Below, in pieces: positions 55,027 through 62,886 of a DNA stretch of 64,000 bases; position 1 is the first letter of the stretch; each line of letters begins with the position of its first letter. A model generated the notes under the pieces. That model saw only the letters and a program-made list of their open reading frames with translations. It ran no database searches and was not told the origin of the DNA. Made by a program: the position numbers and the translations under genes. This DNA comes from Tenacibaculum finnmarkense genomovar ulcerans (GTDB lineage: Bacteria; Bacteroidota; Bacteroidia; Flavobacteriales; Flavobacteriaceae): contig NZ_OENE01000025.1 of the NCBI RefSeq assembly GCF_900239495.1, forward strand, positions 1-64,000. The letters are read 5' to 3'.

Positions 55027-56247
55027 ATGAATACATTCGGAATTGGAGGTAGTACTATTGAAGCAGAATTAAATGCCATAACTCCAACGGCTCACTTAGT
55101 TGAACCGATTCAAAAAGAAGAGTTTCAAGCCAGAATAAACAAGGCTTGCTTAATGATGAAAGCTCAAAATAAGCAGGCAATGTATTTACATGCTGGAACA
55201 AATTTATTTTATTTCACAGGAATGAAATGGAGTTCGAGCGAACGAATGGTAGGTGCGATTTTGTTTCAAAATGGTGATTTACATTTTATTGCTCCAAAAT
55301 TTGAAAAAGGAACAATTTTAGATTTTATGCTGATAAAAGGCGACGTAAATTGCTGGGAAGAACACAAAAGTCCTTTTAAATTATTTACTAAAATTCTAAT
55401 TCAAAATAAAGTTACCCAAGGTGATATTTTAATGGATGAAGCAACGCCTTTTTTCATTATTGATGGAATAAATAAATGCAATGAAGTATTTACTTTAGAA
55501 AGTGCAACGCCAATTACCGCAGGTTGTAGAATGATAAAATCGGATGCTGAAATTGCTATTATGCAACATGCTATGAATATCACTTTAGAGGTTCAAAAAG
55601 CGGCAGCTCGTATTTTAAGAGTAGGGATTTCAGCAAAAGAAGTAGAAGATTTTATCCACGAAGCACATATTAAATATGGTGCAACTGCTGGTTCTTATTT
55701 TTGCATTGTATTATTTGGGGTTGATTCATCATTTCCTCACGGTGTAAAAACGCCGAAAAATTTAGAATTAAACGAAGTTGTTTTAGTAGATACTGGTTGT
55801 GTTTTACACGATTATATTTCTGATATTACAAGAACTTATGTTTTTGGAGAAGCGGATGATTTACAAAGATCTATCTGGAATATTGAAAAAGAAACCCAAC
55901 AAGCTGCTTTTGATGCTGCTAAATTAGGGCGTGTTTGTGCTGATATTGATACAGCTGCTAGAAAAACATTAGAAAGTCATCAACTAGGTCCTAAATATGA
56001 TTTACCTGGTTTACCTCACAGAACAGGGCATGGAATTGGTTTAGATATTCATGAATGGCCGTATATTGTTAAAAACGACAACACGGTTTTAGCAGAAGGG
56101 ATGGCGTTTAGTAATGAACCGATGATTTGTGTTCCTAATAAATTTGGAATCCGTCATGAAGATCATATTTATATGACTGAAAACGGTGCTAAATGGTTTA
56201 CAGAACCTATGCACAGCATTGAAGATCCTTTTGGGATTTCTAAATAA
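55027..56247 (+). CDS. M24 family Xaa-Pro peptidase (PepQ/prolidase-like)
   Basis: A 406-residue metallopeptidase of the creatinase/prolidase type. The catalytic domain has the two-metal ligands in VLVDTGCVLHDYISDITR, HRTGHGIGLDIHEWP, FSNEPMI and GIRHEDHIYMT. The N-terminal part (about 1-160) differs from the preceding paralogue. The two genes are 24 bases apart and would together free proline and hydroxyproline from peptides. It is the last gene of the forward arm, followed by a strong terminator. Confidence 0.88.
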   Translation: MNTFGIGGSTIEAELNAITPTAHLVEPIQKEEFQARINKACLMMKAQNKQAMYLHAGTNLFYFTGMKWSSSERMVGAILFQNGDLHFIAPKFEKGTILDFMLIKGDVNCWEEHKSPFKLFTKILIQNKVTQGDILMDEATPFFIIDGINKCNEVFTLESATPITAGCRMIKSDAEIAIMQHAMNITLEVQKAAARILRVGISAKEVEDFIHEAHIKYGATAGSYFCIVLFGVDSSFPHGVKTPKNLELNEVVLVDTGCVLHDYISDITRTYVFGEADDLQRSIWNIEKETQQAAFDAAKLGRVCADIDTAARKTLESHQLGPKYDLPGLPHRTGHGIGLDIHEWPYIVKNDNTVLAEGMAFSNEPMICVPNKFGIRHEDHIYMTENGAKWFTEPMHSIEDPFGISK

Positions 56248-56274
56248 TGTTATAGTAAAATTTAACGATTTTAT

Positions 56275-56318
56275 AAAAAACGCAACTCTTTATTTTTTAA
56301 GAGTTGCGTTTTTTTTTA
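56275..56318 (+). terminator. Terminator at the end of the forward arm
   Basis: The stem AAACGCAACTCTT / AAGAGTTGCGTTT is followed by T6. Confidence 0.9.
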
Positions 56319-56394
56319 TGGGGTTAATTGTTGTTTTTCAGATACCCGAATGATTGCTTCAATTGGGTCGGGAGCTTGAATAAATCGAATAAAC

Positions 56395-56424
56395 GCTCAA
56401 AATTCTGGTTTGTAGAATTTTGAG
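56395..56424. repeat. Hairpin beside the SIR2 gene
   Basis: GCTCAAAATTCT / AGAATTTTGAGC with a seven-base loop, downstream of the SIR2 gene stop. There is no adjoining T run for it, so it may be a weak terminator or a boundary remnant. Confidence 0.5.
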
Positions 56425-56475
56425 CTTATAATAATGTGTGAAATTAATGATTGTTTAGTTTAGTAGGCGTGTTAT

Positions 56476-58038
56476 TTATTCGATGTAATATTTAAGCCAA
56501 TCATAAAAGCATATTAATTTATAAAAAGCATTTTTTTCTACGCTATTGTTTCCTTCCAAAATTGCATAATTCTCAATTATTATTTCTAATAAATCTGAAG
56601 ACATATAATTCTCTCTATTGATGTATGGAAATATTTGTAAAAAAACCTTCCAATCATATTTTACTATTATTTGATTTAAGTTTATTTTTTCTTCCTCTAC
56701 TTCTCTTTTTCGTTTTGTATAACTATTTTTCGGGTAATAAAAAGTTATTTTTTTAGCCTTTTCAAAATGATTACAGATACGTTCTTCTTCTAGTCCCTTC
56801 AACTCTTTATCTAAGCTAATATTATTATTACCCTTTAAATATTTAAAAAATGGAAGATATGTAGTTCCTTTTAATGTTTCAGGTAATGTATCACTAACAA
56901 TTTTACTTGTTTCTAAATCCTTGTTTTTGATTAAATTTTCAATTAATTCAATTCTACCAATTCTTTTATAACCTGCTCCTGCAATTTTATTTATCGCACC
57001 AACTCCGAAAACAACTTCTAGGTTTTCAATATTTTCTGAATTTGAATCAATATTTTGAACATAGAGTTTTGATTGTTTATCGTTATCTATAACTAAATCA
57101 TATACATGTTCTTTTAATTGCCTTAACATTCTTGCTGGAAATTTTCTCTCAATTTGAGATAAAGCTTTAAAAGTTGATATAAAGTTTGGAACGATAACTG
57201 ATTTTACGGGTATTCTTATGCCATTTACAGAAATTGTTTCATTAATAAATTCTGTTTCTTTTACATCAGGGCTCCATTGAATAAATATTAATCTATCTTG
57301 TAATTTTTTAATATTTTCAGAAGTTAAGCAAGATGAAATTGAATCTAATATTTTAAGAATATTCTCATCCTGTAAAGAGTATCCCAAAAAGATAACAGGA
57401 TGTTCTGTGAAAATTGTCAAAAGTTTTGCTGCTAAATAAGGGTTCCTTTTATCAAAATCTTCATAATCTCTTTCTGTTAAAACTAATGAGTTTGGTTGAG
57501 AGCTACAACCGTGAATCTTATATATTTCTCCAATACCTTGTGGTGATGAAAAGATCAATTCATTTTGACCAACGTAGGTTTTAAAGTCAGTAAATAATGA
57601 TTCCAAAAAATTATCCCAATTTGTTGTAATTATTCCATCTATAACAACTTGCTTTAATAAATTGATTTCTTTAAGTAATTCTGGTTCTATTGTTAAATTA
57701 TAAATACATCCTTTAATATAATGAGATATTTCAATTTTTAGAGCAGAATCCCTATCAGTACATATCTTCTTATATTTCTCTCTACTTCTTTCATATTCAT
57801 CATCTTCCCACCATTTAGTATGAAATCGTTTAGCTAATTCACTTGCTAAAATTGGTAAGCTTTGTTCAGCACTTGAAAGCAAGTATTGATAATCAACACC
57901 GATTGACTCAGTGAATTTATTTAATAATCCATTCCAATCTTCAATATTCAAATACCTGCGAGATATACCTGAACCAACAAATAGAAATGGAGCTCTTTTA
58001 AACTCACCTATATATTCTTTAATTTTTTGTGTTTCCAT
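56476..58038 (-). CDS. SIR2-domain protein, possible anti-phage effector
   Basis: A 520-residue protein with an N-terminal SIR2-like NADase-type domain (about 1-275). The NAD-site elements are FVGSGISRR (residues 20-28), TTNWDNF with N140 and D142, IHGCSS with H176 and IFLGYSLQDENI. The C-terminal half (about 290-520) is a helical region that I cannot assign. Stand-alone and two-gene SIR2 proteins of this sort act in abortive infection by depleting NAD, but a defence role here is inference. It is monocistronic on the opposite strand to its left neighbour, beside dispersed repeats, and looks like a recent insertion. Confidence 0.75.
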   Translation of the reverse strand: METQKIKEYIGEFKRAPFLFVGSGISRRYLNIEDWNGLLNKFTESIGVDYQYLLSSAEQSLPILASELAKRFHTKWWEDDEYERSREKYKKICTDRDSALKIEISHYIKGCIYNLTIEPELLKEINLLKQVVIDGIITTNWDNFLESLFTDFKTYVGQNELIFSSPQGIGEIYKIHGCSSQPNSLVLTERDYEDFDKRNPYLAAKLLTIFTEHPVIFLGYSLQDENILKILDSISSCLTSENIKKLQDRLIFIQWSPDVKETEFINETISVNGIRIPVKSVIVPNFISTFKALSQIERKFPARMLRQLKEHVYDLVIDNDKQSKLYVQNIDSNSENIENLEVVFGVGAINKIAGAGYKRIGRIELIENLIKNKDLETSKIVSDTLPETLKGTTYLPFFKYLKGNNNISLDKELKGLEEERICNHFEKAKKITFYYPKNSYTKRKREVEEEKINLNQIIVKYDWKVFLQIFPYINRENYMSSDLLEIIIENYAILEGNNSVEKNAFYKLICFYDWLKYYIE

Positions 58039-58157
58039 TCTATTTTAGTAATTTTTCAGTGATTTTATTAAACCTTTAATGTCTTACAATTTCAAGATAA
58101 ATTTAAGTGAAAAAAATCTAAAATCAACTGAATTTCAAATGATTATTTAATACAAAA

Positions 58158-58188
58158 GACCTCACAGGTTTTTAAAACCTGTGAGGTC
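58158..58188. repeat. Repeat C, copy 2
   Basis: The same hairpin as at 647: GACCTCACAGG and CCTGTGAGGTC arms with an A/T loop. Confidence 0.75.
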
Positions 58189-58225
58189 TAAATTTTAACT
58201 AAAAACCTGTTTGAAATTAAATAAA

Positions 58226-58352
58226 CTGTCAGTTCGAGTGATTTTTTTTCCTTTTAAAAAATTGTATCGAGAACTTTTTTTAACTTCAAAACTAATTCAA
58301 GTTCTCGATACAATTTTAATTCCTTTTAGTCATTAAAACCACTCGAATTAAC
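58226..58352. repeat. Repeat B, second full palindrome
   Basis: A 127-base imperfect palindrome: CTGTCAGTTCGAGTGATTTT...TTGTATCGAGAAC, a short loop, then GTTCTCGATACAA...ACCACTCGAATTAA. Arms correspond to those of the copy at 5631 in inverse orientation. Confidence 0.75.
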
Positions 58353-58396
58353 AAAAAAACCTAAAAACGATGGCAAATCGGAATGCGATACTGAAC

Positions 58397-58419
58397 TAAA
58401 TTCAGCATGACGGATTCTA
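58397..58419. repeat. Repeat D, inverse copy
   Basis: Exact reverse complement of 23 bases at 28977-28999, including ATTCAGCATGACGGATTC. An added partner CTGAACT upstream makes a small hairpin. Confidence 0.65.
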
Positions 58420-58458
58420 ATTCAAATAAGCACTAAAAAATAAAAAATGAACTAAAAT

Positions 58459-58551
58459 CCCTAGCCCCGATTGTAGCAATTGTTTGAGCTCTTTTTTTGA
58501 TTTTTCTTCAAAAAAAAGCGAGTGCGGAAAGCGGGAAATAGCTTCAAATAA
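58459..58551. repeat. Repeat A, copy 3
   Basis: CCTAGCCCCGATTG, TTTGAGCTC, hairpin, GCGAGTGCGGAAAGCGGG, AAATAGCTTC, matching the copies at 761 and 5858. It ends 17 bases before the stop codon of the fusion gene. Confidence 0.8.
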
Positions 58552-58568
58552 TTCTTATTTTTATAACA

Positions 58569-61500
58569 TTAATCAACCTTCATAAAATCTTCTTTTAATA
58601 TTTTCTTCAGATAAAAAAGCACTTCTTCGGCATTTTCTTTGGTAAAAATAATCGGTGGTTTTATTTTTAACACATTATGATCGGCGCCATCGGTACTCAT
58701 TAAAATTCCGTGGTTTTTCATTCGTGCGGCTACATAATCTGCTTGAGAAGCTAGTGGATTTAATTGAGAATCTACAAATTCAACGCCTAAAAATAACCCC
58801 TGCCCTCTTACATCGCCAATAATTGGAAATTGATTAGAAAGTTCTTTTAATTCCGATTTTAAATACTCGCCTACTTCTAAGGCATTTTCTTGTAATTTAT
58901 CGCGCTTTACCGTGCGAATTACTTCGGTTGCAATGGCACAGGAAACAGGGTTTCCGCCAAAAGTATTAAAGTATTCCATGCCGTTTGCAAATGCCTCGGC
59001 AACTTTTTGAGTACAGGCAACCGCCGCAATTGGATGCCCATTTCCTAAGGGTTTACCGATTGTTACGATGTCAGGAACGACATTATGCAATTGAAAACCC
59101 CAAAAAGTTTTCCCCATTCGTCCGCAACCTGTTTGCACTTCATCAGAAATACAAACGCCGCCAACTTTTCTGATTTTTTGATATGCTTCGGATAAAAAAC
59201 CTGTTGGTAATTCTACCTGACCGCCACAACTAATAATCGGTTCGATAATAAAAGCACCTACATTTCGTCCTTTTTCTTGAATGGTATCAATACATTTTTG
59301 AACTTCCTCAGCGTATTTTTTTGCGGTATTTTCACCTCTGTATTTTCCTCTAAAACTATCGGCTAAAGGAAATATTTGCGTGTATTCTGGAGCGCCATTT
59401 CCTCCTTTTCCATCAAATTTATATGACGAAATATCAATACACATATTGGCGTTTCCATGGTAACCGATTTCACTAGCGATAATGTCTTTTTCGCCTGTAA
59501 CGGCTTTTGCCATTCGAATTGCCAATTCATTTGCTTCACTCCCTGAATTTACAAAATGCAACACATTTAATTCTGTCGGTAAAGTTTCAATGAGTTCTTT
59601 GGCTAAATTGTTGATGTTTTCGTGTAAATAGCGTGAGTTTGTGTTAATTAAACTCATTTGTTGCTGCCCCGATTTTACAACATTATAATTTTCATGCCCA
59701 ACGTGAGCAACATTATTTACGGTATCTAAATATTTATTTCCAAATTGGTCGATTAAATAAACACCTGAACCACGCACCATTTTTATAGGTGTTTTGTATT
59801 GCAAACTTAAACTTTTCCCTAAATGTTGTTTTCGATACTTAATTAAATCGTTGTTTGAAATCGTATTATTATGAGCTAATTCATCAGATTTAAAAAGTAA
59901 ATTCGGGTTTGGGCAAACACTTTTCCAAACCTCTATTTCTTTTAAATATGCCACGCCTGGAAAATCTGTTTTCAAATCAAATAATGATAGCAATACTTGA
60001 AAATGTAAATGAGGAACCCAATTTCCGTTTTCTGAAACAGCGCCAAGTTCTGCAATTTTTTCGCCTTTTAAAATGCGGTCGCCTACTTGATGTTTTTGCA
60101 CACTTTTTGGGCTGTTATGCCCGTATAATGTGTAAAATTCAAAATCATCGGCTTGATGTTTTAACACCAATAATCCACCGTAATTTTTATCGCCTTGATT
60201 ATCCGAAGCAATAACAACTTCTCCATCTAAAATAGCGTGAACAGCCGTGTTTTTTGGCAACCAAAAATCGGTTCCTAAATGAATTGTTCGGCTTTCTTTT
60301 CCGTTATTTCCTATTTTTTGATACGCATCAGTAGTATAAAAAACACGAGGTTCTAAATAACCACCGCCAATAATTTTTGTAGGATTTTCTTTTTGTAATT
60401 CATCAATTTTAAACTGAAAAAGTGCTAGATTATTTGCTTCTTTTTCATGCCCAATCCAAGTGCTTGAAACGCTTAAATCTAATGGATAAATAAGTTGTTT
60501 TTGAACTGTTGGAAATAGATTTTCTAAAGAAAAAGTATGTTGTAAACTCCAATTTTCAAACTTTTTTTCATTCGGATGTGCCGAAAAACCACAGGCAATT
60601 CTAAAATTATATTCCGCAAAATCTGGATGAATTTCACGCCATTTTTCAAGGACTTCCCAAGCGGGTTTTTCACTTATCAGCAAATATTTATTGTTGGGTT
60701 CTTCAATTTTATTAATTGCCGATTTTGTTACAGAAATCACCAATCGCATGGCAATTGCATCGTATAAATGCGCCAATTCTTTTTCTTGTAAAGGAAAATT
60801 TTGATGATAGCCTTTTATAAAACTCAACGCCGATTCTAACGGCTCATTATGCTTCATAATTACATAAGCGCAGGCAATTGCTACGTCATTAATTACCTGT
60901 GTATAAATGGCATCGCCGTAATCAATCGCTGCTTTTACTGTTGGGTTTACAAGGGCTGTTGACACAATTACATTGTTATCATTCGCATCATTATGAACCA
61001 CCGATTTACGTAAAAGATCGTAGCTAGTTTTATTGTTTTCAAAATTGTTTTGAAAATAGCTAATGATTTCTTTTTGCTCGTTTTCAAATAAATTGATGTG
61101 CTTTTTTGTCCAAAGTGATTGTGCTACATCCCAAACAAATTCTCTTTTTGCCTGCGGATGTTCAAAACCTTGTAACGCCTTGGTTAAAAGCCCACATTGT
61201 TCGCCCAAACTAAAACGCAAACTATCTAATTGCGGATTTACAGACGACCAAACTCGCCCTGAAACCCAACTTAATAAACGTACTTTTCGAACATTTCCAA
61301 AAGCGTCAATTATTGTTGAAATTACATTTCCTTCAATATCTTTTATAACTTTTGGAGCAATAATTTCAGCATTATTTTCAGCGACATATTGCAATAATTT
61401 CTGTTGAAAATCTAAATAATTCTCCTCTTCATTAGGACGAGAAATTTTTAAAATATATCCTTCTGAATTGGGTGTTTTTATTCTGAAATTAAAATCTAAT

Positions 61501-61598
61501 TCGCCAGGTAATTCAGAAGCTGTTCCTTTAATATTATAGGTTTTTAAAAGAATTTCTTCTGCTTGTTGAATTGCTATTTTTATTTGATTGTAATTCAT
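58569..61598 (-). CDS. Kinase - M23 peptidase - class III PLP phospholyase fusion, likely hydroxylysine catabolism
   Basis: A 1009-residue protein with three domains. Residues 1-330 are an APH/choline-kinase fold like human hydroxylysine kinase, with catalytic H202 and D204 in HNDAND and metal ligands D226 and D229. Residues about 410-545 are an M23 metallopeptidase domain with ligand motifs H440xxxD444 and H530-L-H532. Residues about 590-1005 are a class III aminotransferase fold with PLP lysine K849 in GKPLGNGHP, akin to the mammalian ammoniophospholyases that act on phosphohydroxylysine or phosphoethanolamine. Kinase and lyase together would turn 5-hydroxylysine into 2-aminoadipate semialdehyde. 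No signal peptide. The role of the M23 domain is unknown. Substrate choice between hydroxylysine and ethanolamine rests on context. Confidence 0.85.
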   Translation of the reverse strand: MNYNQIKIAIQQAEEILLKTYNIKGTASELPGELDFNFRIKTPNSEGYILKISRPNEEENYLDFQQKLLQYVAENNAEIIAPKVIKDIEGNVISTIIDAFGNVRKVRLLSWVSGRVWSSVNPQLDSLRFSLGEQCGLLTKALQGFEHPQAKREFVWDVAQSLWTKKHINLFENEQKEIISYFQNNFENNKTSYDLLRKSVVHNDANDNNVIVSTALVNPTVKAAIDYGDAIYTQVINDVAIACAYVIMKHNEPLESALSFIKGYHQNFPLQEKELAHLYDAIAMRLVISVTKSAINKIEEPNNKYLLISEKPAWEVLEKWREIHPDFAEYNFRIACGFSAHPNEKKFENWSLQHTFSLENLFPTVQKQLIYPLDLSVSSTWIGHEKEANNLALFQFKIDELQKENPTKIIGGGYLEPRVFYTTDAYQKIGNNGKESRTIHLGTDFWLPKNTAVHAILDGEVVIASDNQGDKNYGGLLVLKHQADDFEFYTLYGHNSPKSVQKHQVGDRILKGEKIAELGAVSENGNWVPHLHFQVLLSLFDLKTDFPGVAYLKEIEVWKSVCPNPNLLFKSDELAHNNTISNNDLIKYRKQHLGKSLSLQYKTPIKMVRGSGVYLIDQFGNKYLDTVNNVAHVGHENYNVVKSGQQQMSLINTNSRYLHENINNLAKELIETLPTELNVLHFVNSGSEANELAIRMAKAVTGEKDIIASEIGYHGNANMCIDISSYKFDGKGGNGAPEYTQIFPLADSFRGKYRGENTAKKYAEEVQKCIDTIQEKGRNVGAFIIEPIISCGGQVELPTGFLSEAYQKIRKVGGVCISDEVQTGCGRMGKTFWGFQLHNVVPDIVTIGKPLGNGHPIAAVACTQKVAEAFANGMEYFNTFGGNPVSCAIATEVIRTVKRDKLQENALEVGEYLKSELKELSNQFPIIGDVRGQGLFLGVEFVDSQLNPLASQADYVAARMKNHGILMSTDGADHNVLKIKPPIIFTKENAEEVLFYLKKILKEDFMKVD

Positions 61599-61712
61599 AA
61601 TTATTTTTTATAAAACTATAATTAGAGATGCTGTTTTTTTATCCGAAGAAAAAATATTTTATTTTTAAAGATTAGCCGAAATCAGCCAAAATTATTTAAA
61701 ATTACCGAAGAA

Positions 61713-62804
61713 TTATCGTAAAATAAATCCATCTTTCATCGGGTCGTTTGGGTCGATTACAAAGGTATTGATTCCTGTAATATATGCCGTTCCTGATACC
61801 TGCGGAATTACGGCATTAAAAGAACCGTATTTTGCTTGCGAAACCACCGAACCAATAAAGACCGAATCGGTAATACTCTCGATGCTCATGGTTTGATTAA
61901 AATCAATTTCGTTTCTTTTTTTATGAATTGCCATTCTTCCTGAAACTCCCGAACCTGTTGGGCATCTATCGACTTCTCCTTCGGCAAAAACACACACATT
62001 TCTACTGTCATTTCCTGAAGGTTGTTTGTTATTATCAATAAAAATAGTTCCGTATAAAAAGCTCAAATCATCTTCTAAAGGATGTATAATTTCAGAATCG
62101 TTTTGCATTACGGCATGTTTAATTTTCATTCCGTTGGCAATTAAATCACGATACGAATTGCTACTTAAATCAAAATTAAAATTGTTTTTTGCCATATCAA
62201 CATAGGCATAAAAAGCACCGCCGTAAGCTAAATCGTAGGTTACAGTTCCTAAACCTTCAACTTCAACGGTTTTGTCTAAACCAACCACAAAACTCGGTAC
62301 ACAATGAAAACGAACGCCTGTTACTTTGCCATTTTTTACGTTTGCAAACGAGGTAATTCGTCCGCAAGGCGCATCAATTTTCAAAATATTTTCGCCTTCT
62401 TTTACTTCAATCCAATTCATTTCAACGGCTAATGTTGAAATAGCTATAATCGCATGACCGCACATGGTCGAGTATCCTTCGTTGTGAAGAAATATAATGC
62501 CAAAATCGCCTATTTCTTCCTTATTTTGATTGTTTTCTTTCGGATTTGGAGGCAGTAAAATACAGCCGTACATATCAGGATGTCCACGAGGTTCAAACAT
62601 TAAAGCGGTTCGTAAATTATCATAATTTTCTTTGCAATAACGTCTGTATTCTAAAACAGAATTCCCTTTTAATTCAGGAAATCCATCAACAATTACACGC
62701 AAGGGTTCTCCGCCTGTGTGCATGTCGATTGTTTTAATTTGCAACCAATTTTCGGCTGGTTTAAAAGTTGTTTTTGAAAGTATATTTTGATATGTTTTAC
62801 TCAT
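61713..62804 (-). CDS. Trans-3-hydroxy-L-proline dehydratase (proline racemase family)
   Basis: A 363-residue proline racemase superfamily protein. The first catalytic position is C115 in TMCGHA, but the second is a Thr, T283 in DRCPTGSG, where racemases have Cys. This Cys/Thr pair is the known signature of trans-3-hydroxy-L-proline dehydratase, which yields delta1-pyrroline-2-carboxylate. The next gene upstream in the operon encodes the enzyme that would reduce this product. Family residues such as DMHTGGEPLRV and FEPRGHPDMYG are present. Confidence 0.88.
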   Translation of the reverse strand: MSKTYQNILSKTTFKPAENWLQIKTIDMHTGGEPLRVIVDGFPELKGNSVLEYRRYCKENYDNLRTALMFEPRGHPDMYGCILLPPNPKENNQNKEEIGDFGIIFLHNEGYSTMCGHAIIAISTLAVEMNWIEVKEGENILKIDAPCGRITSFANVKNGKVTGVRFHCVPSFVVGLDKTVEVEGLGTVTYDLAYGGAFYAYVDMAKNNFNFDLSSNSYRDLIANGMKIKHAVMQNDSEIIHPLEDDLSFLYGTIFIDNNKQPSGNDSRNVCVFAEGEVDRCPTGSGVSGRMAIHKKRNEIDFNQTMSIESITDSVFIGSVVSQAKYGSFNAVIPQVSGTAYITGINTFVIDPNDPMKDGFILR

Positions 62805-62886
62805 TTTCGCTACTTTTTTGCTGATTTATCACTAATTATTACCTATTTATTACTTGTTTTACACGAATATTGATTTACAGGATTTT

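Larger units (their letters stand above)
58039..58568. other. Intergenic region with repeat cassette copy 3
   Basis: No gene is visible. The region holds repeats C, B, D and A in that order, between the SIR2 gene start and the end of the fusion gene. Confidence 0.7.

Noticed and set aside
59990..60330. M23 part as a separate secreted peptidase gene
   Set aside because: It is in frame with the kinase and the PLP domain with no stop, start with signal peptide, or frameshift between them.
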